NCBI GenBank assembly: GCA_905209865.1
Contig: CAJLUP010000077.1
Span: 1 to 8,739, forward strand
Reading direction: 5' to 3'
Length of the DNA: 8,739 bases
DNA from: an uncultured Lachnospiraceae bacterium
GTDB taxonomy: Bacteria; Bacillota; Clostridia; Lachnospirales; Lachnospiraceae
The translations under genes were made by a program, and so were the position numbers. The stretch's first letter is position 1; the number at the start of each line of letters is the position of its first letter. Shown here piece after piece: positions 1 to 6,361 of this stretch. Under the pieces are notes generated by a model. It made no database searches and was not told the origin of the DNA. It was given only the letters and a program-made list of their open reading frames with translations.

Positions 1-54
1 ATCACGCAGAATCGTTTCTACTATTTTAACTGGTTTTTTTTCAATTTCTGCCAT
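1..54 (-). CDS. oadA: OadA/5S-type carboxyltransferase, N-terminal fragment (runs off the window)
   Basis: Only the first 18 codons are visible, reading MAEIEKKPVKIVETILRD. The segment VKIVETILRD matches the opening of the DRE-TIM-barrel carboxyltransferase domain shared by oxaloacetate decarboxylase alpha, the transcarboxylase 5S subunit and the pyruvate carboxylase carboxyltransferase domain, where the RD pair leads to a metal ligand. This enzyme moves CO2 between oxaloacetate/pyruvate and biotin. The ATG at 54-52 is preceded by GGAGGAC six bases upstream, in the 18-bp gap after the sodium-pump gene, so it is the last visible gene of the same operon. Whether it carries its own biotin domain at the C-terminus cannot be seen. 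Family assignment is good for so short a piece because of context, but substrate is inferred. Confidence 0.75.
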   Translation of the reverse strand, partial: MAEIEKKPVKIVETILRD

Positions 55-72
55 TTATTTGTCCTCCATCAA

Positions 73-1224
73 TTACTTAACGCCAAAGATTGCCATAAAC
101 GTTCCGGCTGCAACCGCAGTACCGATAACACCTGCCACGTTCGGTCCCATCGCATGCATCAGCAAGAAGTTCGTCGGATCAGCCTCAGCTCCGACTTTCT
201 GTGAAACACGAGCCGCCATAGGAACGGCAGATACACCCGCAGATCCGATCAGCGGATTGACTTTTCCCTTTGTCGCCCAACACATTATTTTACCAAACAG
301 CACACCCGCCGCGGTACCAAACGCAAACGCGATCAGTCCGAGAGCAACGATTTTCAAAGTATCCCAGTTCAGGAATGCTTCCGCACTTGTTGTCGCTCCG
401 ACAGAAGTTCCGAGCAGAATTACAACGATATACATGAGCGCATTTGAAGCTGTTTCCGTAAGCTGTCTTACAACTCCTGATTCTTTAAACAGGTTTCCAA
501 GCATCAGCATACCTACAAGAGGAGCAGTTGTCGGAAGAATCGTACAAACAACAATCGTTACGATGATCGGGAAAAGAATTCTCTCTAATTTTGATACCGG
601 ACGAAGCTGCTCCATCTTAATCTTACGCTCTTTCTCTGTTGTGAGCAGTTTCATGATCGGCGGCTGAATGATCGGAACGAGTGACATATAAGAATATGCC
701 GCCACCGCAATCGGTCCGAGGATAGCCGTCTGCTGTAATTTTCCGGCGAGGAAAATAGAAGTCGGTCCGTCAGCTCCTCCGATAATGGAGATCGCCGCTG
801 CTGCTTTATCCGAGAATCCCATCGCCATTGCGCCTAAATATGCCGCAAATATACCAAACTGTGCCGCAGCTCCGAGAAGGAAGCTTTTCGGGTTCGCGAT
901 CAAAGGTCCAAAATCCGTCATCGCTCCAACTCCAAGAAAGATCAAAGACGGAAGGATCGACCATTCGTCAAGAACATAAAAGTAATAAAGTAATCCACCT
1001 GTACCATTGGCTGAATCTTCGGCATGGAGCATAATATCAGGATAGATATTTACAAGCAGCATACCGAAAGCGATCGGCACAAGCAGAAGCGGCTCAAAGC
1101 CGTGTCTGATTGCTAAATAGAGAAACACACACGCAACAGCGATCATAATCAAGTTTCCGACCGTAAGATTCATAAACGCTGTCTGTTCAATGAGGTTTCC
1201 CAGTGTATTTGAAATATATTCCAT
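73..1224 (-). CDS. oadB: Sodium-translocating decarboxylase beta subunit (OadB/MmdB/GcdB family)
   Basis: This is the integral-membrane sodium pump of a biotin-dependent decarboxylase. It takes the carboxyl group from carboxybiotin, releases CO2, and couples this to sodium export across the cytoplasmic membrane. The 383-residue protein is of usual length and hydrophobic, with roughly nine to eleven membrane segments. Family hallmarks are GGADGPTSIFLAGKL (149-163, containing the conserved membrane aspartate, here Asp152), YSYMSLVPIIQPP (177-189), and MGPNVAGVIGTA near the C-terminus (359-370); all belong to regions known to be involved in sodium binding in OadB. The ATG at 1224 has GGAGG ten bases upstream. 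It lies 23 bp after the biotin carrier and 18 bp before the next carboxyltransferase gene. The family is certain; whether the complex works on oxaloacetate, methylmalonyl-CoA or another substrate is not decided by this subunit, so the symbol means family only. Confidence 0.95.
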   Translation of the reverse strand: MEYISNTLGNLIEQTAFMNLTVGNLIMIAVACVFLYLAIRHGFEPLLLVPIAFGMLLVNIYPDIMLHAEDSANGTGGLLYYFYVLDEWSILPSLIFLGVGAMTDFGPLIANPKSFLLGAAAQFGIFAAYLGAMAMGFSDKAAAAISIIGGADGPTSIFLAGKLQQTAILGPIAVAAYSYMSLVPIIQPPIMKLLTTEKERKIKMEQLRPVSKLERILFPIIVTIVVCTILPTTAPLVGMLMLGNLFKESGVVRQLTETASNALMYIVVILLGTSVGATTSAEAFLNWDTLKIVALGLIAFAFGTAAGVLFGKIMCWATKGKVNPLIGSAGVSAVPMAARVSQKVGAEADPTNFLLMHAMGPNVAGVIGTAVAAGTFMAIFGVK

Positions 1225-1247
1225 TTGTTAAAAACCTCCGTTAGTAA

Positions 1248-1616
1248 CTAATTTAATGTAGCTAATACTGCTCCTGATTCTATCGCATCTCCTACAGCCA
1301 CATCAATGCTTGCGATTGTTCCTGCTTCCGGTGCAACAACCGGGATCTCCATCTTCATCGCTTCGATCACGATCACAGTGTCTCCTGCCTGAACGCTCTG
1401 ACCTACGCTTGTCGGAATCTGGAATACTTTTCCTGCCGCGCCTGCTTTTACCTGAATACTTCCTGCACCTGCTGCTTTTGCCGCCGGAGCCGGAGCAGCT
1501 TTCGGAACCGGAGCCGGAGCCGGTTTTGGAGCTGCCGCCGGGGCTGCGCCTGCACCTTTTTCTTCTACTGTTACATCATATACATTTCCGTTTACTGTGA
1601 TTGTATAATTTTTCAT
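1248..1616 (-). CDS. Biotin carboxyl carrier protein of the decarboxylase complex
   Basis: This 122-residue protein carries the biotin arm that shuttles carboxyl groups between the carboxyltransferase and the membrane pump. The first 20 residues form a short beta-rich lead-in. Residues 21-52 are an Ala/Pro-rich flexible linker with PAPAP repeats. Residues 53-122 are a biotinyl/lipoyl domain with the canonical EAMKME motif, so Lys88 is the predicted biotinylation site. Length and layout match the gamma subunit of methylmalonyl-CoA decarboxylase (MmdC) and the transcarboxylase 1.3S subunit. The ATG at 1616 is preceded by AAGGAG. It sits 18 bp after the OadG-like gene and 23 bp before the sodium pump gene. 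The linker codons (GCC/GCT/CCG-rich) make a locally GC-rich, repetitive DNA stretch around 1470-1560, which reflects composition rather than insertion. Confidence 0.95.
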   Translation of the reverse strand: MKNYTITVNGNVYDVTVEEKGAGAAPAAAPKPAPAPVPKAAPAPAAKAAGAGSIQVKAGAAGKVFQIPTSVGQSVQAGDTVIVIEAMKMEIPVVAPEAGTIASIDVAVGDAIESGAVLATLN

Positions 1617-1634
1617 TTTTTGATCTCCTTTTCC

Positions 1635-2411
1635 TTAATTCCATTTATTAGATTTTCTTCTCTTGATCGAACGGACAATAAATCCATCCGTTGATGTACC
1701 TTCTGCCGCTGCGATTGCCGCTGCGATCACAGCCGCAAGTTCCGTATCTGCAGAAACATCCGTTGTCTCTTCCACAACCGGCGTCGCAATCGCCTTCGGT
1801 TTTTCATCTGCGGTCTCTGCTTTCGCACCTTTTTTAAATTTCTTTTCAAGTTCTGGAATGAACTTAAATAACGAAATAATAAACGAAATGAAAATCAATA
1901 CTACAAATACTGTTCCCATTCCAAGGATTGTATTAAGCCCTGCCTTTTTCAGGATCTCCGCCGTACTATAATGCGCCCCGATCGTCAGGCTTTCTATATT
2001 TCCTTCCCGGTCAAAAGCAAATTCAACCGTTCCGTCTTTGTCTTTAAATTCAGCTTCTGCAGTCAGAACAGCGCCTTCATTTGTCTCTTCCATCGTATAA
2101 CCGTCCTTCAAAGCAACAAATGTGCCGCATTCTTCCTGCCCTGCGTTCCATGACTCGATCATTTTCAGGAAATCTTCTCCTGCAACCGGAACGCCGGTCT
2201 GAAGCAATGTCAGATTAAGTTCAAGATCGGACATATCAGAAAAGTTCTGGAAATCCGCCTCTCCCATCATGCTGAAATTCTGAACCATAAAATCGGCATA
2301 CTGCTCAAGCTCTGCCTGATCATATCCGATTGCATCATCAGACTTTCCACATCCCGAAAAACTAAAAACAAGAATGAGGATAAGTCCTAATAAACTGATT
2401 TTTTTCTTCAC
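1635..2411 (-). CDS. OadG-family subunit with lipoprotein signal and extracytoplasmic domain
   Basis: This is probably the small membrane subunit that holds the decarboxylase together, in an enlarged form. Residues 1-21 form a lipoprotein signal with a lipobox ending FSFSGC, predicting lipid attachment at Cys21. Residues 22-158 are acidic and should lie outside the cell. A strong membrane segment follows (about 160-186), then a charged and Thr/Ala-rich cytoplasmic linker. The tail ELAAVIAAAIAAAEGTSTDG (224-243), followed by an IVRSIKR segment, is the typical C-terminal signature of OadG-like subunits. Classical OadG is only about 80-120 residues with no lipobox, so the exported domain is extra; its region around 35-70 somewhat recalls DUF3887-like domains, but I am not sure. 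The start is GTG at 2411: the ribosome binding site overlaps a tandem TGAGGTGAGG just after the preceding gene's TAG, and no upstream ATG exists in the 14-bp gap. Confidence 0.85.
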   Translation of the reverse strand: MKKKISLLGLILILVFSFSGCGKSDDAIGYDQAELEQYADFMVQNFSMMGEADFQNFSDMSDLELNLTLLQTGVPVAGEDFLKMIESWNAGQEECGTFVALKDGYTMEETNEGAVLTAEAEFKDKDGTVEFAFDREGNIESLTIGAHYSTAEILKKAGLNTILGMGTVFVVLIFISFIISLFKFIPELEKKFKKGAKAETADEKPKAIATPVVEETTDVSADTELAAVIAAAIAAAEGTSTDGFIVRSIKRRKSNKWN

Positions 2412-2425
2412 TTCGCCTCACCTCA

Positions 2426-3865
2426 CTAAACCGTACCGTGTTTCTTATTCGGACGATCCTCTCTCTTTGTAAACAGCATCTCAAATGCTCCGATCACATA
2501 TTTTCTCGTATCAGCAGGAACGATGATCGCGTCTACATAACCTCTGCGCGCCGCTGACTTCGGACTGGACTGAAGCTCCTCATATTCTGCCGCTTTTTCT
2601 TTTTGTGTCTGAGCATCCGCAGTCTCGTACATAATACGAGCCGCAAGATCAGCATCCATCATACCGATCTTTGCATTCTCCCACGCATATACCATATCCG
2701 CGCCGATCGATTTGCTGTTCATTGCAATATAAGCGCTTCCATAAGCCTTTCCTGTAATTACATTCACTTTCGGAACTGTCGCATCTGCAAATGTATAAGT
2801 CAGTCTTGCAACTGCTCTCGCCATATCCTTTTCAGATTCGATTGACGCCGAAAATCCTTCTACATTTGTCAAGGTAAGTACCGGAATAGAAAACGCATCA
2901 CAGAAATTTACAAAATCAACCGCTTTCTTACATCCGTCTACTGTAAGAGCACAGTCAAATGAAGCCGCTTCTGCTCCGTCTTCCGCGTATACTTTTGTAC
3001 GGTTTGCAACTGCTCCTACCGTCATACCGTTCAAACGGATAAATCCCGTTACCATTTCTTTTGCATAATCTTTTTTCATTTCTGCAAAAATGTGATCATC
3101 TGCGATCTGTGAAAGAACGATTGCAGGATCCTCTGCACCATTTTCAATATCAGGGCAAATACGGTTCAGATCATCCAGACATTCCTCATAGGAAAGATCG
3201 TCTTCATTATTCGCCGGAATCATACAGATCAAAGAACGGATCTGGCTTAAAATATCCGCTTCTGTTCCGATACCGTCAACAAGTCCTGCCGTCTCACTCT
3301 GATATTTCGCACTGGAAGTATCACATCTTGAGATTTCATTGCCTGCAAGCGCGTTCGGGGAATTTACAAAAAGCTTTCCGCTTTTTTCTTCCATAAATGT
3401 AAAATCCGCCAACCCCGGAACAACTGCAAGTCCGCCGCCGCACATACCGAAAATCGCTGCAATCTGCGGTACAACTCCGGATGCCATTGCCTGCTTGTAG
3501 TAAACGCTTCCGAAAGCTTCCAGCGCATCTGTAGCCTCCTGAAGTCTCAGTCCGGCACAATCAATCAAACCGATAACCGGAGCTCCCATCTTCATCGCCA
3601 TATCATAGATATTCGCGATCTTCTTTGCATGCATCTCTCCGATCGCTCCGTTGAGCACCGTGGCATCCTGACTGTATACATATACAAGATTCCCGTCGAT
3701 CACACCGTATCCTGTAATAACACCGTCAGCCGGAGTTTCTTTTTCCTGCAAGTTGAAATCTGTACTTCTGGCAGTAACAGCGCCGCCGATCTCAACAAAG
3801 CTTCCCTCATCAAGCAATGTAGCAATTCGTCTGCCTGCTGAGTTTCCTGTTGCATTGTAGCTCAT
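2426..3865 (-). CDS. Biotin-dependent carboxyltransferase (PccB/MmdA/12S-like), first gene of the decarboxylase operon
   Basis: The protein belongs to the crotonase-fold carboxyltransferase family, which transfers carboxyl groups between acyl-CoA and biotin. It has 479 residues against roughly 510 for MmdA/PccB. The N-terminal half carries PADGVITGYGVIDG (45-58), then LIDCAGLRLQEATDAL (100-115) where typical family members read DSGGARIQEG, then the oxyanion segment GMCGGGLAVVPGLADF (140-155). The C-terminal half has TNVEGF (333-338) in place of the usual DVPGF, GKAYGSAYIAMNSK (372-385), YAWENAKIGMM (393-403), and the terminal ARRGYVDAIIVPADTR (439-454). The fold and role are clear, but the altered signatures mean methylmalonyl-CoA should not be assumed as substrate; glutaconyl-, malonyl- or another acyl-CoA is possible. 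The ATG at 3865 has GGAGGG seven bases upstream, and a good promoter lies about 50 bp further up. Confidence 0.9.
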   Translation of the reverse strand: MSYNATGNSAGRRIATLLDEGSFVEIGGAVTARSTDFNLQEKETPADGVITGYGVIDGNLVYVYSQDATVLNGAIGEMHAKKIANIYDMAMKMGAPVIGLIDCAGLRLQEATDALEAFGSVYYKQAMASGVVPQIAAIFGMCGGGLAVVPGLADFTFMEEKSGKLFVNSPNALAGNEISRCDTSSAKYQSETAGLVDGIGTEADILSQIRSLICMIPANNEDDLSYEECLDDLNRICPDIENGAEDPAIVLSQIADDHIFAEMKKDYAKEMVTGFIRLNGMTVGAVANRTKVYAEDGAEAASFDCALTVDGCKKAVDFVNFCDAFSIPVLTLTNVEGFSASIESEKDMARAVARLTYTFADATVPKVNVITGKAYGSAYIAMNSKSIGADMVYAWENAKIGMMDADLAARIMYETADAQTQKEKAAEYEELQSSPKSAARRGYVDAIIVPADTRKYVIGAFEMLFTKREDRPNKKHGTV

Positions 3866-3921
3866 ATTTTAGCCCTCCATATCAATAAATTTATTTAAAT
3901 AAACCAAAATTTCTGCCTATT

Positions 3922-3935
3922 TTAGTATATACTAA
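3922..3935. promoter_or_regulatory. Perfect 14-bp palindrome TTAGTATATACTAA over the -10 box
   Basis: The sequence is identical on both strands and contains the -10 hexamer of the decarboxylase operon promoter. A dyad placed exactly there is what a repressor operator looks like. The regulator is unknown, and AT-rich palindromes also arise by chance. Confidence 0.4.
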
Positions 3936-3952
3936 CATTTATGAGATTTCAA
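3924..3952 (-). promoter_or_regulatory. Sigma-A-type promoter of the sodium-pump decarboxylase operon
   Basis: On the minus strand TTGAAA (3952-3947) is followed by a 17-bp spacer and TATACT (3929-3924), each five of six matches to consensus. Transcription would start near 3917, leaving about 50 bases of leader before the ATG at 3865. The next four genes are separated by 14 to 23 bp with no terminator, so this promoter probably drives all five. Confidence 0.7.
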
Positions 3953-3978
3953 TTAAAACTTATCACAAGACGTTCCTT

Positions 3979-4077
3979 TTATTCTTCTAAAACCCCGGAT
4001 TCTCGTAGTTTTCTCAGAAAAGCTTCTATTAAAATACCACACTTTACACAAAGATCGGTTCTTGTTTTCATCTCCAT
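3979..4077 (-). CDS. Small 32-residue CxxC protein, unrecognised
   Basis: A 32-codon ORF begins at ATG 4077-4075 and ends in TAA. GGAGAAAG lies with its GGAG core seven bases before the ATG, a good spacing. The peptide starts MEMKTRTD, has Cys10 and Cys13 in an LCVKCG context, then a stretch alternating hydrophobic and charged residues (ILIEAFLRKLR, 15-25) that suits an amphipathic helix, and ends in acidic residues. A second in-frame ATG two codons later is less well spaced. It lies alone between the leuA terminator and the promoter of the decarboxylase operon, with its own candidate promoter. I do not recognise the family. A CxxC pair plus a helix could mean metal binding or protein contact, but this is speculation, and a chance ORF of this size cannot be ruled out. 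Confidence 0.5.
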   Translation of the reverse strand: MEMKTRTDLCVKCGILIEAFLRKLRESGVLEE

Positions 4078-4129
4078 ATTCTTTCTCCGCCGATCTCTGT
4101 TCTCTGAAACAATTTATAATCCATCAAAA

Positions 4130-4158
4130 TATATATAGAAGAAAAACCTCCATTTCAA
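4130..4158 (-). promoter_or_regulatory. Candidate promoter for the 32-codon ORF
   Basis: On the minus strand TTGAAA (4158-4153) lies 17 bp from TATATA (4135-4130), inside a longer TA run. The -35 hexamer sits in the loop of the upstream terminator. The -10 match is only four of six, so the call is weak; its value is that it would give the small ORF a leader of about 45 bases. Confidence 0.35.
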
Positions 4159-4170
4159 ATGGAAGTTTTT
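4142..4170 (-). terminator. Rho-independent terminator downstream of the leuA-type fusion gene
   Basis: In minus-strand RNA a 12-bp stem forms between AAAAACUUCCAU and AUGGAGGUUUUU around a UUGAA loop, fully paired with one G-U wobble, and ends in a U-tract. Read on the plus strand the wobble becomes a C-A mismatch, so the structure fits minus-strand transcription better. It lies about 130 bp beyond the stop of the fusion gene and separates it from the small ORF and the decarboxylase operon. Confidence 0.75.
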
Positions 4171-4226
4171 CAGCCTTGCTCTTATTGGGATTTAAACTTT
4201 TTATTTCCTTTTGCAAACTTTCCAAA

Positions 4227-4260
4227 AATCTGCCGCCATGTGCGCCCTCTCTTGCAGATT
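4227..4260 (-). terminator. Weak hairpin with U-tract close to the stop of the leuA-type gene
   Basis: On the minus strand AATCTGC pairs with GCAGATT across a 20-base loop that contains a small CGC/GCG pairing, and the right arm runs into five T residues. This could be a first, leaky terminator or a 3'-end stabilising element ahead of the stronger one. The large loop makes it doubtful. Confidence 0.35.
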
Positions 4261-4299
4261 AAGATTTCTTGATTGTTTTATAAGGAACAAAACAAAATG

Positions 4300-6294
4300 T
4301 TATTTTTTATTTCTATATTGAACCGGTGTCATATTATACATTTTTTTAAACACACGATTGAAGTGTTCTACATTTTGATATCCTACCATTTCTGCAATGC
4401 TTTCTACTGTCGCATTTCCACTTCTAAGCATTGCCCGTGCTTTTTTCATACGGATCTGTTTTAAAATATCTCCGAATGTCATTCCCGATTTTTCTTTAAT
4501 ATATTTTGAAAGATATGGTTTTGACAAGAAAAATTTCTCCGAGAGATCTTCCAGCGTCACACTCTTATAATTTGCATAAATATAGTTTGTAATTTCTAAC
4601 AGCCTTTCATCTTTTCCGGCATCTGAAATCTCACTTAATTTATTTACAGCAACAACAAGCGCTTCGATTGACGCTTTAATAATATCGGCATCGATACCGA
4701 CTCCCCAATATTTTTTCTTATTACATATAATTCCCACATAGGCAACCGCTCTTGAAGAAGAACCTTTTGTCAATGAATGTTCTTCATAAAAAGCTAACTG
4801 ATAATCTACATCAAAGTAATGTTTGATTGCATTGCTTACCGCATCTAATCGACCGTTTCCTACACCGACAATTCTCCGGTCATTTCCATTATGGTGGATC
4901 ACTGCATCAGCCACCATACCATTTTCCTGTTTGAAATGACACTCGTCAACTGTAAAGATTGTCTTTGCAGTAATATAGTTATCTTCGAAAATATGATATA
5001 CCCAATCCGGGGTGAGTTCTTTATGCGCTTTGTCGGAAACATCTTTGACAAGATAGCCGACTTCCTCTTTCATCTTCTCCGGCAGACTGATACCGAAACT
5101 CTGCTTTAAGATGTAATTTACGCCGCCTTTTCCTGACTGGCTATTAATTCTTATCACATCCGAATCGTATCTTCTTCCAACATCCTGCGGATCGATCGGC
5201 AAATACGGAACATCCCATTTTTCGCAATTTTTCTCTTCTCTCCAAGACATTCCTTTTGCAATCGCATCTTGATGAGAGCCGGAAAAAGCAGTAAATACAA
5301 GTTCTCCTGCGTAAGGCTGACGCGGAGATACATGCATACGAGTTACCCGCTCATATACTTCGCAAATATCACTCATATTTGAAAAATCTAATTTCGGATC
5401 AACTCCTTGAGAAAACATATTCATCGCCAATGTAATGATATCAACATTTCCCGTACGTTCTCCGTTTCCGAACAATGTACCTTCAATTCTGTCTGCTCCT
5501 GCTAAAATACCAAGTTCTGCGTCACTGATCCCCGATCCTCTGTCATTATGAGGATGTAACGATAATAATACATTCTCTCTGTGAAGCAGATGTTTATCAA
5601 AATACTCTACCTGGCTTGCAAAAACATGAGGCATAGCATTTTCTACCGTTGTCGGAAGGTTGATGATCGCTTTATTCTTTTTCGTCGGTTTCCATACATC
5701 CAAAACTGCATTGCATACTTCAAGTGCATAGTCAACCTCTGTTCCTTGAAAGCTTTCCGGACTATATTCAAATGTAAAGTTTCCTGAAGTTTCTTTTGCC
5801 AGTTTTTTTAATAATGTTGCCCCGTCAATCGCAATCTGTTTGATCTCTTCCTTACTCTTTTTGAAAACCTGTTCTCTCTGAGCAACGGACGTAGAATTGT
5901 ATACATGTATAATTGCATGGGGAGCTCCTTTTACTGCCTCAAATGTTCTTTTGATAATATGTTCTCTCGCCTGAGTAAGAACCTGGATCGTCACATCATC
6001 AGGAATCATTTTCTGCTCGATCAATGCTCTGATAAATTGATACTCCGTTTCAGATGCTGCCGGAAATCCCACTTCAATCACTTTAAATCCAACATCAACG
6101 AGAAGCTGGAAAAATTCTAATTTTTCATCAAGACTCATAGGTTCGATCAATGCCTGATTTCCGTCTCGAAGATCTACGCTGCACCAAATCGGCGCTTTTT
6201 CAATGCAATCTTTTTTCACCCAGTCATAGCAAGGTGTAGGAGGCATAAAATAAGTTTTTTCATATTTTTTCCAATTTTCTCTCGTTGTCATCAT
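4300..6294 (-). CDS. leuA: 2-isopropylmalate synthase fused to a C-terminal AraC-type DNA-binding domain
   Basis: The enzyme condenses acetyl-CoA with 2-oxoisovalerate, the first committed step of leucine synthesis. Residues 1-about 430 form the long-type (actinobacterial-like) synthase: VDLRDGNQALIEP (40-52, metal ligand Asp44), LHPHNDRGSG (246-255, His247 and His249), GNGERTGNVD (276-285, Asn283). Residues about 435-555 are the LeuA dimer/leucine-binding domain, with GNGRLDAVSNAI, LTKGSSSRAVAYVG and GVGIDADIIKASIEAL. Synthases of this type end near there, at roughly 560 residues. This one continues without a frame change into an AraC/XylS-type double helix-turn-helix (about 565-662): VTLEDLSEKFFLSKPYLSKYI, then VESIAEMVGYQNVEHFNRVFK and the closing MTPVQYRNKK. 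The start is the first of two adjacent ATGs, seven bases after GGAG. No other leu gene is near. Catalytic residues look intact, so a dual enzyme and leucine-responsive regulator is inferred, not shown. Confidence 0.93.
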   Translation of the reverse strand: MMTTRENWKKYEKTYFMPPTPCYDWVKKDCIEKAPIWCSVDLRDGNQALIEPMSLDEKLEFFQLLVDVGFKVIEVGFPAASETEYQFIRALIEQKMIPDDVTIQVLTQAREHIIKRTFEAVKGAPHAIIHVYNSTSVAQREQVFKKSKEEIKQIAIDGATLLKKLAKETSGNFTFEYSPESFQGTEVDYALEVCNAVLDVWKPTKKNKAIINLPTTVENAMPHVFASQVEYFDKHLLHRENVLLSLHPHNDRGSGISDAELGILAGADRIEGTLFGNGERTGNVDIITLAMNMFSQGVDPKLDFSNMSDICEVYERVTRMHVSPRQPYAGELVFTAFSGSHQDAIAKGMSWREEKNCEKWDVPYLPIDPQDVGRRYDSDVIRINSQSGKGGVNYILKQSFGISLPEKMKEEVGYLVKDVSDKAHKELTPDWVYHIFEDNYITAKTIFTVDECHFKQENGMVADAVIHHNGNDRRIVGVGNGRLDAVSNAIKHYFDVDYQLAFYEEHSLTKGSSSRAVAYVGIICNKKKYWGVGIDADIIKASIEALVVAVNKLSEISDAGKDERLLEITNYIYANYKSVTLEDLSEKFFLSKPYLSKYIKEKSGMTFGDILKQIRMKKARAMLRSGNATVESIAEMVGYQNVEHFNRVFKKMYNMTPVQYRNKK

Positions 6295-6342
6295 CGTTGT
6301 TCTCCTTATATAATATCAATAATATTGCGTTTTTTTATCATT

Positions 6343-6361
6343 CACATACTACCACATTATA
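6343..6361 (-). promoter_or_regulatory. Upstream region of the leuA-type gene: TATAAT box and ATGTG direct repeat
   Basis: The minus strand carries a perfect TATAAT (6361-6356), but no convincing -35 hexamer at 16-18 bp. Two copies of ATGTG (6357-6353 and 6347-6343) lie exactly 10 bp apart, overlapping the -10 region, a spacing that would present both on one face of the helix. The leader to the ATG is only about 55 bases, too short for a leucine T-box. Confidence 0.35.

Noticed and set aside
59..667. Long plus-strand ORF of 202 codons opposite the sodium pump gene
   Set aside because: It lies wholly antisense to oadB, whose protein has clear family motifs; the plus-strand translation shows no recognisable domain, and I see no ribosome binding site that would favour it.
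1470..1560. GC-rich repetitive DNA (GGAGCCGGAGC-like units) that might look like a repeat element
   Set aside because: It encodes the Ala/Pro linker of the biotin carrier, a normal feature of these proteins.
1310..1600. Plus-strand ORF rich in Leu/Pro opposite the biotin carrier
   Set aside because: Its composition is just the complement of the Ala/Pro linker codons in the carrier gene.
4201..4239. Minus-strand mini-ORF of 12 codons beginning MAADFWKVCK downstream of the fusion gene
   Set aside because: It is very short, overlaps the right arm of a hairpin, and its purine-rich upstream stretch is ordinary; chance is the best explanation.
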